A stretch of 64,000 nt of DNA. Source: SIG307 sp045596385 (lineage in GTDB: Bacteria; Bacillota; Clostridia; Lachnospirales; Lachnospiraceae). Position 1 is the first letter of the stretch, and each line of letters starts with the position of its first letter. The notes beneath the pieces were generated by a model. It was not told where the DNA came from, did no database searches, and saw nothing but the letters and a program-made list of their open reading frames with translations. The translations under genes were made by a program, and so were the position numbers. The DNA lies in NCBI GenBank assembly GCA_045596385.1, contig JAZOCC010000008.1:1-64000 (forward strand), read 5' to 3'. Of the stretch, positions 41,468-51,102 are shown one piece after another.

Positions 41468-42397
41468 ATGAAACGTATGCGTGCTATAGATGCGAACCGG
41501 ATATTTCTGGTTAGCGTAATATTCTCTCAGGGAATGATTTACCTGGTTTCCGGCGTAGGTGTGCGGGACCGGATGGTGTTGCAGATTCTGGTGCAATTGT
41601 TTCTTGTGACGCCTGCAATCGCGTATCTTTTCATGCAGGGGATATCATTAAAGGAGGGACTGTCGGTCCGTGCCATTGGCTGGAAGGAAGGTCTGCTTTT
41701 GGTGCCCCTTGCCTTATGTGTCAATAAGCTTGCGGAATTTATAAATGTATTTTCTCAGCTGTTTACCGTGAATACCATCAGCGAAAGTATGACGGAGCTG
41801 ATTGTAAAGTATCCGTTTCCTTTTGCTTTCTTTACCATTGCGGTGGTACCGGCAGTCTGTGAAGAAGCTTTGTGCCGCGGCGTACTGTACCGGGGGTATC
41901 GGAACTGCGGAAGATGGGTTGCGGTTTTGCTGACGGCGTTTTTGTTCGCAATTCTGCATATGAATCCGAATCAATTCTTTTACGCATTTGCTTTGGGAAT
42001 CATTTTTGCATTGGTAAATGATATTACGGAGTCGATTTTGCCGTCGGTGCTTTTGCACCTGTATATTAACGGTCGTTCCGTGGTTTTATTGTATTTGTCG
42101 GTAAAGGGAGGAGAGGAAGTTCTGCAGGAGCAGGTAACATTGACTTCTGCCATGATCCGGGAGCATCTTCTTTTGATTTTGCCTTGGACGGTGGCATCTG
42201 TGGCAGGGCTTGTACTGATTGTGTTTTTATTGGTACGCTGCAGAGAACGCAGAGAGCAGAGAAAGGTGTCATTATTTCATAGAGAAGAAATTGAGCCGAA
42301 GTCTGAACCGGGTGGTTTTGCTACGGTGTATTCCCCGACGCTCGTTGCGGGCGTGTTGATTTGTATTGCGTATATGATACTGCGCATGGGAAACTGA
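41468..42397 (+). CDS. CPBP-family intramembrane metalloprotease (Abi-like)
   Basis: A 309-residue, multi-pass membrane protein. The conserved glutamates (VCEEALCRGVLYRGY, EExxxR), the second motif FLFAILHMNPNQF (FxxxH) and HLYINGRSV (HxxxN) match CPBP (Rce1-like) proteases. Roles in this family include bacteriocin self-immunity and prenyl-protein processing; here unknown. Two extra hydrophobic segments lie near the C-terminus. The ATG at 41468 follows GGGAGG. Confidence 0.88.
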   Translation: MKRMRAIDANRIFLVSVIFSQGMIYLVSGVGVRDRMVLQILVQLFLVTPAIAYLFMQGISLKEGLSVRAIGWKEGLLLVPLALCVNKLAEFINVFSQLFTVNTISESMTELIVKYPFPFAFFTIAVVPAVCEEALCRGVLYRGYRNCGRWVAVLLTAFLFAILHMNPNQFFYAFALGIIFALVNDITESILPSVLLHLYINGRSVVLLYLSVKGGEEVLQEQVTLTSAMIREHLLLILPWTVASVAGLVLIVFLLVRCRERREQRKVSLFHREEIEPKSEPGGFATVYSPTLVAGVLICIAYMILRMGN

Positions 42398-42437
42398 CGG
42401 AGCAGGGCAAAAGAAAAGCCCATGCCGTAGCATGAGC

Positions 42438-42614
42438 TTACACACGAAGGTCGATGTTCTGTCCCAGATTCGGCTGAACCGACTGTTCCATCATCTTAAT
42501 CATGTTTTCTCCGGTGCCTTCGATGGTCTCAAGAGTCTTCTTGAACACCGCGACACCGACCATGTCGGAAGCTTGTAATGCAGAAGCCTGCATCGAAAGT
42601 GCGGCAATATCCAT
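42438..42614 (-). CDS. yjfB: YjfB-family putative motility protein
   Basis: A 58-residue protein, MDIAALSMQASALQASDMVG at the start and ending SVQPNLGQNIDLRV. It matches the YjfB_motility family pattern (MDIxxLSM...V...QNIDxRV) often found near flagellar genes or under motility control. A perfect AAAGGAGG lies before the ATG and a good promoter lies upstream. It was found by reading the minus strand between the CPBP and trxB genes. Function beyond the family name is unknown. Confidence 0.82.
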   Translation of the reverse strand: MDIAALSMQASALQASDMVGVAVFKKTLETIEGTGENMIKMMEQSVQPNLGQNIDLRV

Positions 42615-42671
42615 AAGGCATCCTCCTTTCTTCTGTAGTAAAAGTGTACAGAACGGTTTGTTTCTAGGGAT

Positions 42672-42700
42672 ATTATATCATAAGAAAGTAAAAAAAGCAA
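42672..42700 (-). promoter_or_regulatory. Promoter of yjfB
   Basis: On the minus strand TTGCTT (42700-42695), 17-bp spacer, TATAAT (42677-42672). Confidence 0.7.
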
Positions 42701-42735
42701 GAAAAAGGCGCTATGTGGCGCGGAAAGAGGTTTTT

Positions 42736-43644
42736 ATGTTAGATACAATTATTATCGGAGCAGGTCCGGCAGGTATGGCAGCCGGAATTTACGCAGCAAG
42801 AGCGGAGCTTTCCCATCTGGTATTGGAGAGTGGGCTTATGAGCGGCGGACAAATTGTGAATACGTCCGAAGTGGACAATTATCCGGGCCTTAAGGGAATC
42901 GGCGGATTCGAGCTGGCCATGAAGTTTCGCGAACATTGCGATGCCTGCGGCGTACAGTTTCAGGACGGAAAAGTAATAAAGGTGGAAAAGCAGGAGAACG
43001 GTTTTTCGGTTCTGTTGGAGGGAGGAGAATCGTATTCCGCAAAAACCGTATTGTTTGCCACCGGTGCAAAGCACAGAATGCTGGAGGTTCCGGGGGAGAC
43101 TGAGTTTGCGGGGAGCGGTGTGTCCTATTGCGCCACCTGTGACGGTGCCTTTTTCCGGGGAAAAGAAGTAGTTGTGGTAGGCGGCGGTGACGTGGCAATC
43201 GAGGATGCGTTGTTTTTGGCTCGTATCTGCAGTAAAGTATATCTGGTGCATCGCAGAGACGAGTTCCGGGCTGCTAAGACATTGGTAAACCGGTTGCGTG
43301 CCTGTGAGAATGTTGAGTTTGTATTAAAGGCTACACCGGCAAGAGTCGAAGGTGCCGGAAAGGTCGAACGCCTCGTGGTGAATACGGAAAACGGAGAAAG
43401 AGCATTGCCGGTATCCGGCGTATTTGTGGCAGTTGGTATGCTTCCGAATACGGAGTTGCTTAAGGGGCTGGTATCTCTGGATGCGTCCGGATATGTAATC
43501 GCAGGAGAAGATTGCCGTGCGGATGTGCCGGGGATTTTTGCGGCAGGAGATTTACGTACCAAACATCTGCGTCAGGTGGTAACCGCAGCAGCGGATGGTG
43601 CGACGGCAATTTATGAAATTGAAGCGTACCTGAACGGGCAGTAG
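42736..43644 (+). CDS. trxB: Thioredoxin reductase (NADPH-type FAD enzyme)
   Basis: A 302-residue protein. FAD-binding IIIGAGPAGMAAGIYAARA at the N-terminus, redox-active CATC (SYCATCDGAFF, near residue 135), NAD(P)H-binding VVVGGGDVAIEDALFL followed by HRRDEFRA, and the C-terminal GIFAAGDLRTKHLRQVVTAAADGATAI. The HRRDxFRA run favours NADPH. The ATG at 42736 follows AAAGAGG. No thioredoxin gene adjoins. Confidence 0.93.
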   Translation: MLDTIIIGAGPAGMAAGIYAARAELSHLVLESGLMSGGQIVNTSEVDNYPGLKGIGGFELAMKFREHCDACGVQFQDGKVIKVEKQENGFSVLLEGGESYSAKTVLFATGAKHRMLEVPGETEFAGSGVSYCATCDGAFFRGKEVVVVGGGDVAIEDALFLARICSKVYLVHRRDEFRAAKTLVNRLRACENVEFVLKATPARVEGAGKVERLVVNTENGERALPVSGVFVAVGMLPNTELLKGLVSLDASGYVIAGEDCRADVPGIFAAGDLRTKHLRQVVTAAADGATAIYEIEAYLNGQ

Positions 43645-43689
43645 GTGAGCCGGAGTTGACGATAGAAAAAGAATAGGAAATATTTGGAT

Positions 43690-43723
43690 AACCCCGTATG
43701 TTGACAAAGCATACGGGGTTTGT
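43690..43723 (+). terminator. Terminator of trxB
   Basis: AACCCCGTATG/CATACGGGGTT around TTGACAAAG, followed by TGTT. Confidence 0.85.
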
Positions 43724-43779
43724 TATAATCATGTTATAAATTTGTAATAATTTTGTAACATTTAAAAGGGAGGCGTACT

Positions 43780-45000
43780 ATGGGTAGTCGGAAGTATAAA
43801 CGAATTCTGTTGTGTGTGGGTGCAGCAGCGATTGTAGGAGTATTAAACGGAAGAGATGCCAATGCGGAAATATTGCAGGAAGGTGCACCGGTGGTGCATG
43901 AACTGTCGCAGGTGCAAAACTCTTTGTTAACGATAAAGGATATTTGGAGATGTGTGGGTGCAGAGCATCCGTACATAGAAGGATTAGAGGAAATCGGCAG
44001 TGAGGTATTGGATAAGCTGGCAGAAGCCGAGGCAAAGGGCGAGGAGATTGTACTTTTTGCCAGAGTCAGAGACCTTAGCGGGACCAGAGTCTTTGCTAAT
44101 GTAAGCAATTATGTGAATGTCAGAAAGAGCGGCTCCACGTTTTCGGAAGTGGTCGGAAAGCTGTATGCCGATTGCGTGGCAACGGTCATTGCCGAGGAAG
44201 GAAACTGGGTGTATGTGAATTCCGGAAATGTGACCGGTTATGTGGTCAAAGACTATTTGCTTCTGGGAGATGAGGCAGAGGCGGCCATCGCAAAGAAGTA
44301 TGCGCCGAAGGTGGAGGTGACGGCAAATGTATTGAACGTACGCTCCGGAGCAGGTACCGGGTACAGTGTTGTAGATACCTTTCAAAAGGGAGATACCGCA
44401 GAGCTTCTGGAACAAGGCAAAGAATGGATGAAAATTCGTTTTAAAACCGGCGAAAAGACGAAGACCGGATATGTATATGCAACTTATGTGAAGGTAACCG
44501 GGGAGCCGAAATACGGCGAGACTCTTGCGGAAGAAAAGGAGAGAATGGCCGCAGAGAAAAAGGCGGCGGCAGAAGCAGCTGCCAAAGCAGAAGCGGAACG
44601 TAAGGCCGCAGTGGAACAGTCAAAGAGAGATAAGGCGAAGCAGGTGGCTAATTATGCAAAGACAGCGGTGGGTACCGCCTATGTCTGGGGAGGTACCAAT
44701 ATGAGCTCCGGTGTGGATTGCTCCGGTTTGTGTTATGCGGCGTATAAAAAGTATGGTTATACGTTGCCGCGTGTTTCCAGGGATATGGCAGCCAGTAGTG
44801 CGTTGTTGTCCGTAACGCCGAATACTTCTAATCTGAAGGCCGGGGATTTGGTGTTCTACGCATCCGGCGGAAGAGTGGACCATGTAGCCATGTACATCGG
44901 TGACGGCAAGGTAGTCCATGCGTCGGACTATAATACCGGTGTGATTATTTCCCGGTTTAATTACCGCACCCCGCACAGTGCAAAGCGCGTGATTTATTAA
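43780..45000 (+). CDS. Secreted SH3-domain NlpC/P60 peptidoglycan hydrolase
   Basis: A 406-residue protein. Signal peptide to about residue 28. Two bacterial SH3 domains (VNVRKSGSTFSEVVGKLYADC and LNVRSGAGTGYSVVDTFQKGD). A Lys/Glu/Ala coiled segment (~245-285) connects to the NlpC/P60 catalytic domain with catalytic Cys in SGVDCSGLCYAAY, His in VDHVAMYIG and a later His in VVHASD. It probably cuts stem peptides in the cell wall. A GGGAGG site precedes the start. The last four bases overlap the converging AraC gene stop. Confidence 0.92.
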   Translation: MGSRKYKRILLCVGAAAIVGVLNGRDANAEILQEGAPVVHELSQVQNSLLTIKDIWRCVGAEHPYIEGLEEIGSEVLDKLAEAEAKGEEIVLFARVRDLSGTRVFANVSNYVNVRKSGSTFSEVVGKLYADCVATVIAEEGNWVYVNSGNVTGYVVKDYLLLGDEAEAAIAKKYAPKVEVTANVLNVRSGAGTGYSVVDTFQKGDTAELLEQGKEWMKIRFKTGEKTKTGYVYATYVKVTGEPKYGETLAEEKERMAAEKKAAAEAAAKAEAERKAAVEQSKRDKAKQVANYAKTAVGTAYVWGGTNMSSGVDCSGLCYAAYKKYGYTLPRVSRDMAASSALLSVTPNTSNLKAGDLVFYASGGRVDHVAMYIGDGKVVHASDYNTGVIISRFNYRTPHSAKRVIY

Positions 45001-45863
45001 AGGGATGCCGGGTATTCTCTGCGCTGTTTCCGGTAGGAAGACGGTGAAAGCCCGGTATGCTTGTGAAACAGACGGCTGAAATACAGTGGGTTGTCGTAGC
45101 CTACGGCCTCCGCAATTTCGGTAATATTATAATCGGTGTTTTCCAGCAAGTTTTGGGCATTCATCATGCGCAGGGACAAAATATATTGCATCGGGGTAAC
45201 CTTTACGATTTGTTTGAAGTTCCGGATGAACCAACAGGTGCTGAAGTGTCTGGATTTGGCGTACTCCTCGATATTGATTTCAGCGGAATAGTGTTCATTA
45301 AAATAATGGGTAGCGCGTTCGATTTCGTTTCGGATGTCGCTGCCCGTTTTTTGTCCTTCTTTTAGCGAGCGGTTCATAAGAAGGAAAATGTGGTGCAGAT
45401 ATAAAGACAAAAGCTCCTCATAATTCGGTCTGCAAAGCTGGAGTTCCTGAATGATTTGACGGAACAATTGCGGATAGTCCGAAGAAGTACCGGTATAAAA
45501 TGTATTTTCCGTTGCCGGAAGGTCACAGGACGACAGAAGTGTTTCAACCTCGGAACCGGTAAAATGAATCCAATATACTTCTGTTTTGTCGGAGGCATAA
45601 TAGAAATATTTCTGCGCTTCGCCGGGATGATAAAGAACCATAGTTCCTTCGTTAATTACATGCTCCCGCCCTTGAAAGAAAAAGTGAGCCTTACCGGAAG
45701 CAATATATAAAAGCTGATAGTCCATTCGGCCTTGCGGACGTTCCGTAAGAAAGACCGGCATGGTATGGATGCGGTAACAGCCGCAGCAGGTAACTATGAG
45801 CGGTTTACTTAAGTCTATGACATCCGTGAATGAATCGTGAAGATAGGCAGCGTTTGTATACAT
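44997..45863 (-). CDS. AraC-family regulator, probable activator of lacZ-galK
   Basis: A 288-residue protein with an N-terminal cupin-like sensing domain (MDYQLLYIASGKAHFFFQGREHVINEGTMVLYHPGE) and a C-terminal double helix-turn-helix (INIEEYAKSRHFSTCWFIRNFKQ and NITEIAEAVGYDNPLYFSRLFHKHTGLSPSSYRKQ). The ATG at 45863 follows CGGAGG; the longer frame upstream is not supported. It is divergent from the beta-galactosidase gene, with an inverted repeat in between, so control of the galactoside genes is likely. The ligand is inferred, not seen. Confidence 0.9.
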   Translation of the reverse strand: MYTNAAYLHDSFTDVIDLSKPLIVTCCGCYRIHTMPVFLTERPQGRMDYQLLYIASGKAHFFFQGREHVINEGTMVLYHPGEAQKYFYYASDKTEVYWIHFTGSEVETLLSSCDLPATENTFYTGTSSDYPQLFRQIIQELQLCRPNYEELLSLYLHHIFLLMNRSLKEGQKTGSDIRNEIERATHYFNEHYSAEINIEEYAKSRHFSTCWFIRNFKQIVKVTPMQYILSLRMMNAQNLLENTDYNITEIAEAVGYDNPLYFSRLFHKHTGLSPSSYRKQRREYPASL

Positions 45864-45895
45864 GGGATTCCTCCGAAGTTTTATTGATTTTATTA

Positions 45896-45925
45896 TGCAC
45901 TTCCACGGAGGAAAAAGCAAGTGCA
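45896..45925. promoter_or_regulatory. Inverted repeat in the araC-like/lacZ divergent region
   Basis: TGCACTT (45896-45902) and AAGTGCA (45919-45925) form a perfect 7-bp dyad with a 16-bp spacer. A related GTGCAT lies to the right near the presumed lacZ promoter (TATATT). It is a candidate site for the divergent AraC-type regulator. Confidence 0.5.
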
Positions 45926-46027
45926 ATTGTATTATTTTGTGCATGTTTTGGTATATTGTGTTTATGTTCTTTTGCGGAAAACGGTGGTAAAATGGAGCTA
46001 ATAAGAAAAGAAATGGGGAGGTATCCT

Positions 46028-49000
46028 ATGAAACCGACACTTGACTGGCTTAGTAATCCTGAGGTATTTGCCGTAAATCGTGAGACGGCACATTCGGATC
46101 ATACATGTTTTGAGAAAGGAAAGGAGTTGCGGCAATCCTTAAACGGAACATGGAAGTTTGCGTACGCAAAAAATCCGACAGGACGTATCGCGGATTTTTA
46201 TAAGACAGAGTTTTCCGTAGAAGAATTTGCTGACATACAGGTGCCGGGACATATTCAGTTGCAGGGGTACGGTCGTTGTCAGTATGTGAATATGATGTAT
46301 CCGTGGGACGGTGTGGAGAAGGTTATGCCGCCGCAGGTGCCGGAGAAAGAAAATCCGGTGGGAAGCTATGTAACCTATTTTGATGTGGAGGAAGCACTTT
46401 ACGGCAAGGAACTGTATTTGTCCTTTCAGGGAGCGGAAGCTGCCATATATGTGTGGGTCAATGGGGAGTTTGTAGGGTACAGCGAGGACTCCTTTACACC
46501 TTCCGAGTTTTTGATTACACCTTATGTAAAGGAAAAGAATAATAAACTGGCGGTAGAGGTATACCGTTTTTGTAGCGGAAGCTGGCTGGAAGATCAGGAT
46601 TTTTGGCGCTTTTCCGGTATTTTCCGTGATGTATATTTGTATGCGGTGCCGAAGGTGCATGTGCGGGATATGAAGATAACGGCAGATTATGAGTATACAG
46701 ACGGTAGCGGATGGTTGCGGGCAGAGATGAGTCTGGAAGGACACGAAGGAGTACAGGACGTAAGTGGCGTTTCTGCGCTGATTACGCTGAAAAATACAGA
46801 AGGAAAGTGTGTGTTTTGTGAGACTGCACTGTGTGCGGGGACCATTCTTGCAATCGAAAAGAGATTGGATGCGGTGGCACCGTGGAGCGCGGAGGCCCCG
46901 AATTTATATGAGCTTTGTGTGGAACTGATCGACGCAAACGGGACTGTAATTGAGACTGCAGCTACGAAGGTTGGCTTCCGGACCTTTGAGTTAAAGGACG
47001 GGCTTATGTGCTTAAATGGGAAGCGGATTATATTTAAGGGTGTGGACCGTCATGAGTTTTCTGCGGAAAAAGGACGTGCCATTTCGGAGGAAGAGATGCT
47101 TGCGGATATCCGTATGATGAAGCGGAATAACATTAATGCAATACGTACCAGCCATTATCCGAACCAGACCAGGTGGTATGAGCTTTGTGACGAATACGGA
47201 ATCTATGTCATTGATGAGACGAATCTGGAAACTCACGGCACCTGGATGAATGACAGAGGATGGGCCGGAGGTTTTGCGTGTAACCTTCCTGGAGATTATC
47301 CGGAGTGGAAAGGGGCGGTACTGGACCGGGCGAAGTCCATGTATGAACGGGACAAGAACCATCCTTGCGTTCTGATCTGGTCTTGCGGAAACGAGTCCTA
47401 TTGCGGGGAAAATATTGCGGCAATGGCAGAGTATTTCCACAGGGAAGATAAACGGCGGTTGGTACATTATGAAGGTGTTTGCTGGAACCGGAAGTATGAC
47501 TCCATTACCGATATGGAGTCCAGAATGTATGCAAAACCGGCGGACATTGAGACGTATCTGAGCGGTGATGCAAAGAAGCCTTACATCAGCTGTGAGTATA
47601 TGCATGCCATGGGAAATTCTGTGGGAGGCATGAAGCTTTACACAGATTTGGAAGAGAAGTACGATAAGTATCAGGGTGGCTTTATTTGGGACTTTATCGA
47701 TCAGGCGCTGTACAGAACTTTGGAGAACGGAGAATGGGTCCTTGCCTATGGCGGAGACTTTGAAGAACGTCCGGCAGACTGGGGCTTTTGTACCGATGGT
47801 ATTGTATATGCGAACCGGAAGGCTTCTCCGAAGATGCAGGAGGTAAAGGCGCTGTATTCGAATTTGAAGCTGGATGTAACGGATGGTGTGTTGACGGTAA
47901 AGAACCGGAATTTGTTTATCGATACATCGGGCTACCGGTTTGTAGTTACATTGGAAAAAGACGGACAGGTTTTAGCAAAAGAGGAGCATAGGCTTATAAT
48001 CCCGGCGGGAGAAGAAGCGTCTGTAAAGACAGGACTTGCGATTCCGAAGGAACCGGGAGAATATGTGGTGACTGCATCTGCGGTGCTGGCAGAGGAGACT
48101 CTTTATGCCGAAGCCGGATATGAGGTGTGTTTTGCCCAAGAGGAGGTGACGGTTGGTGCCGGAGAGACAGTAAGAGAAAACGGAGTAGTTGTACCGGAAG
48201 AGGCGGAAAGAAAGTTGTCCTGCGGAAGGATAGAGTCCGCCGGAATGGCATCGGTACGTCCGGACATTGTTTACGGAGATTTCTGTATCGGTGTGCGTGG
48301 AGAGGACTTTTCCGTACAGTTTGATAAGGGTCAGGGAGGTATTACCTCTTTGGTATATCAGGGCGAAGAGTACATAACAAGAGTGCCGCAGGTAAGCTTT
48401 TGGAGAGCATTTACGGACAATGACAGAGGTGCGGGTTACCAGATATTTGCGTCTCAATGGGAGCTTGTGGGAAAATATGCAAGATATCGCAGGGATTTGA
48501 TTTCTTGGGATGAGAAGAACGACTGTCTGGAGCTTGTATTCCCGTACGATGCGCCGATGGTGCCGGCCTTTACTTATCGGGTGATTTATAAGGTGTTCTT
48601 TGACGGCAGAGTAGAAATTTGTGTAGACTATCCGGGCGTGGATACGGATGTAGATTTCCCGGTATTTGCCATGGACTTTAAGATGAAGAAAAAGTATGAG
48701 CACTTCCGTTACTACGGGCTTGGGCCGGAAGAAAACTATATTGACCGGAATTCCGGCGGCAAGCTTGGCGTATACGAATCTACCGCAAGGGAGAATCTGT
48801 CCGGGTATTTGTTTCCGCAGGAATGCGGCAACCGAACCGGAGTACGGTACGTGCAGGTGACGGATGCGTGCGGAACCGGTGTGAAGTTTTCCTGTGTGGA
48901 AGCACCGTTTGAGATGAGCGTTCTGCCATATAGTGCGACAGAGTTGGAAAACGCCATGCATTTGGAAGAATTAAAAGAACCGTCTTATACCTGGGTACGG

Positions 49001-49129
49001 ATTGCGGCAAAGCAGATGGGTGTGGGCGGTGACGATTCCTGGGGCTCACCGGTACATAAGGAATTCAGAATCAATCCGAAGGAGCCGATGACGCTTAGGG
49101 TTGTCATCAGTCCGGTTGTCGGGAAATGA
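46028..49129 (+). CDS. lacZ: Beta-galactosidase (glycoside hydrolase family 2, LacZ-type)
   Basis: Hydrolyses lactose and related beta-galactosides. The 1033-residue length and domain order match E. coli LacZ: sugar-binding domain (VPGHIQLQGYGRCQYVN, NPVGSYVTYF), immunoglobulin-like domain, TIM barrel (KGVDRHEF, RTSHYPN), and C-terminal beta domains. The acid/base Glu is in IWSCGNES and the nucleophile in ISCEYMHAMGNS. No signal peptide, so cytoplasmic. The ATG at 46028 follows GGGGAGG. The galactokinase gene follows after 79 bp. Confidence 0.95.
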   Translation: MKPTLDWLSNPEVFAVNRETAHSDHTCFEKGKELRQSLNGTWKFAYAKNPTGRIADFYKTEFSVEEFADIQVPGHIQLQGYGRCQYVNMMYPWDGVEKVMPPQVPEKENPVGSYVTYFDVEEALYGKELYLSFQGAEAAIYVWVNGEFVGYSEDSFTPSEFLITPYVKEKNNKLAVEVYRFCSGSWLEDQDFWRFSGIFRDVYLYAVPKVHVRDMKITADYEYTDGSGWLRAEMSLEGHEGVQDVSGVSALITLKNTEGKCVFCETALCAGTILAIEKRLDAVAPWSAEAPNLYELCVELIDANGTVIETAATKVGFRTFELKDGLMCLNGKRIIFKGVDRHEFSAEKGRAISEEEMLADIRMMKRNNINAIRTSHYPNQTRWYELCDEYGIYVIDETNLETHGTWMNDRGWAGGFACNLPGDYPEWKGAVLDRAKSMYERDKNHPCVLIWSCGNESYCGENIAAMAEYFHREDKRRLVHYEGVCWNRKYDSITDMESRMYAKPADIETYLSGDAKKPYISCEYMHAMGNSVGGMKLYTDLEEKYDKYQGGFIWDFIDQALYRTLENGEWVLAYGGDFEERPADWGFCTDGIVYANRKASPKMQEVKALYSNLKLDVTDGVLTVKNRNLFIDTSGYRFVVTLEKDGQVLAKEEHRLIIPAGEEASVKTGLAIPKEPGEYVVTASAVLAEETLYAEAGYEVCFAQEEVTVGAGETVRENGVVVPEEAERKLSCGRIESAGMASVRPDIVYGDFCIGVRGEDFSVQFDKGQGGITSLVYQGEEYITRVPQVSFWRAFTDNDRGAGYQIFASQWELVGKYARYRRDLISWDEKNDCLELVFPYDAPMVPAFTYRVIYKVFFDGRVEICVDYPGVDTDVDFPVFAMDFKMKKKYEHFRYYGLGPEENYIDRNSGGKLGVYESTARENLSGYLFPQECGNRTGVRYVQVTDACGTGVKFSCVEAPFEMSVLPYSATELENAMHLEELKEPSYTWVRIAAKQMGVGGDDSWGSPVHKEFRINPKEPMTLRVVISPVVGK

Positions 49130-49208
49130 AATCAGTGGTATACTGAAGGTATGATATAGAGTGAGTAGTCCTTTGAGGATACCTCGGAAGAAAAGAGGAA
49201 GTAAGTAG

Positions 49209-50492
49209 ATGAAAATAGAAGAACTGAAACAAAGGCTTGCACAGGATGCATTCCAGCCGGTATTTGAAAAATTATACGGAGCAAAACAAGAGGTGCTTTC
49301 GACCCAGAAGGCGCGGTATGAAAAGGCTGTTGCACGATTTGCGGAAGTTTACCCGGGACGGGAGGAGGTCTCTTTATTCTCTGCACCGGGCAGAACCGAA
49401 ATCGGCGGCAATCATACGGATCACCAGCACGGTTGTGTGTTGGCGGCAGCGGTGCAGTTGGATATACTGGGTGTTGTGACATTTCATGAAGACGGAGTCA
49501 TTCGGGTATGCTCCGAAGGCTACCGCCCGTTTACGGTGGAACTGTCCGATTTATCGGTACAGGAAGGAGAAAAAGGCTCTGCGGCCATTGTACGAGGTAT
49601 TGTGTCCCGGTTTGCGGCTCTTGGAGCACAGGTGGGTGGCTTTGATTTGTACTGTACCTCCGATGTGCTTGCAGGCAGCGGTATTTCTTCTTCTGCGGCT
49701 TTTGAGACGTTAATCGGCACCATCATTGACCTTCATTATAACAAGGGACAGGCCGGTGCGGTGGAAATTGCGAAAATCGGTCAGTATGCGGAAAATGTAT
49801 ATTTCGGGAAAAAGTGCGGCCTTATGGACCAGACGGCAAGCTCCGTGGGTGGATTGGTGTTTATTGACTTTGCGGATACGGAGCAACCGGTCATTGAGCC
49901 CTTTGCCTTTGATTTTGAACAGGCAGGATATTGCATTTGTGTGACAAATACCGGCGGAAGTCATGTGAATCTGACACCGGATTATGTGGCGGTGCGTTCC
50001 GAGATGGAGGCGGTGGCGGCGCAGTTCGGAAAGGAATATTTGCGTCAGGTGGACGAAGCGGACTTTTACAGAGCGCTTCCGAAGTTACGTGCGACATGTT
50101 CCGACCGTGCGGTGCTTCGGGCCATGCATTTCTTCGGAGATAACCGCCGGGCAAGGGAAGAAGCGGAAGCCTTACGCACGGGAGATACGGAGAAGTTCCT
50201 TTCTTTTGTGCAGGCGTCGGGAGACTCTTCGGAAGCCTTACTGCAAAATTTATATTCCACCTCTGCACCGACAGAGCAGGCCATTCCTTTGGGCGTAGCG
50301 ATAAGCAAACGTATCCTGAACGGAAAGGGCACGGTACGTGTCCACGGAGGAGGCTTTGCCGGGACCATACAGGCCTTTGTGCCTCTTTCAATGGCAGAGA
50401 TGTATGTGGCAGAAATGGAGCGGGTGTTTGGTGAAGGCGCCTGCTATGTGTTCCGAATCAGGCCGGTTGGAGGCGTGGAAGTGAAGGTTTGA
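49209..50492 (+). CDS. galK: Galactokinase (GHMP family)
   Basis: Phosphorylates galactose released by LacZ, first step of the Leloir pathway. The 427-residue protein has APGRTEIGGNHTDHQHG (sugar-binding signature, a variant of GRVNLIGEHTD), the ATP-binding DVLAGSGISSSAAFE, and the C-terminal GTVRVHGGGFAGTIQAFV. It is slightly longer than typical (~390) through its N-terminal ~40 residues. No galE or galT gene follows here, so the rest of the pathway is elsewhere. Confidence 0.92.
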   Translation: MKIEELKQRLAQDAFQPVFEKLYGAKQEVLSTQKARYEKAVARFAEVYPGREEVSLFSAPGRTEIGGNHTDHQHGCVLAAAVQLDILGVVTFHEDGVIRVCSEGYRPFTVELSDLSVQEGEKGSAAIVRGIVSRFAALGAQVGGFDLYCTSDVLAGSGISSSAAFETLIGTIIDLHYNKGQAGAVEIAKIGQYAENVYFGKKCGLMDQTASSVGGLVFIDFADTEQPVIEPFAFDFEQAGYCICVTNTGGSHVNLTPDYVAVRSEMEAVAAQFGKEYLRQVDEADFYRALPKLRATCSDRAVLRAMHFFGDNRRAREEAEALRTGDTEKFLSFVQASGDSSEALLQNLYSTSAPTEQAIPLGVAISKRILNGKGTVRVHGGGFAGTIQAFVPLSMAEMYVAEMERVFGEGACYVFRIRPVGGVEVKV

Positions 50493-50528
50493 CAGAAGAG
50501 GAAGGGAATGTTAAAATAAGAAATGCGA

Positions 50529-50558
50529 GGCTGGAACTATGACAGTTTCCGGCCTTTT
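50529..50558 (+). terminator. Terminator of lacZ-galK
   Basis: GGCTGGAACT/AGTTTCCGGCC around ATGAC, followed by TTTT. Downstream, ATTCGG and CCGAAT (about 50567-50635) form a wider dyad of unknown role. Confidence 0.8.
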
Positions 50559-50688
50559 ACATTTTATTCGGCTCTGCTGTATACGGTGACGCGTACACGA
50601 GGAAGTAGCCCGTAGGGAGGAGTAGGAGTCCGAATGAGTGCATGGCGGAATAGAGAAGAAAATTTGAATTTGATTGAGAGGTAAGGAT

Positions 50689-51003
50689 ATGGCTATTTTT
50701 AATGTAAATCTCAATATTCATTATTCAGCACCGCAAGAAGTATGGGATGAAATAGAAAAATGTTATGCTGAAATGCCATATTGGAAAGGTTTTGTTAATG
50801 GATGTCCACAATGGCGTGAGGGACCTGGCAAACTTATAGAAGGGTCAGTTGAACCAAGTGGATTGCAATTATATGCTGAAATGCCACAAGAAGAATGGAA
50901 TGAATGGTTACAACTTTTTAAAACCCGCTTGACGAGGACATTGGGTTATTCTATCGGAGAACCAGAAGCTGGATATGAGTTTAAATATTGGGAGTTATTA
51001 TAA
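50689..51003 (+). CDS. Small AT-rich hypothetical protein
   Basis: A 104-residue protein: beta-strand start (AIFNVNLNIHYSAPQEVWDE), central FVNGCPQWREGPGKLIEGSVEPSGLQLYAEM, and an end GYSIGEPEAGYEFKYWELL. The ATG follows GTAAGGAT, a modest ribosome binding site. The coding sequence is visibly richer in A and T than galK and the ribosomal genes beside it, a sign of different origin. Its size, acidity and isolated position resemble orphan immunity proteins of contact-dependent toxin systems, but I see no toxin and make no functional call. Confidence 0.6.
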   Translation: MAIFNVNLNIHYSAPQEVWDEIEKCYAEMPYWKGFVNGCPQWREGPGKLIEGSVEPSGLQLYAEMPQEEWNEWLQLFKTRLTRTLGYSIGEPEAGYEFKYWELL

Positions 51004-51102
51004 GAACTCCCAACTTTCAGTTTGCCTCAGCCACAACATCCAATCTGTGCATGCCGCAATAGTTCTTTTTTACGACGTGTAGCGAAAAATCAAAAAAACT
51101 TC

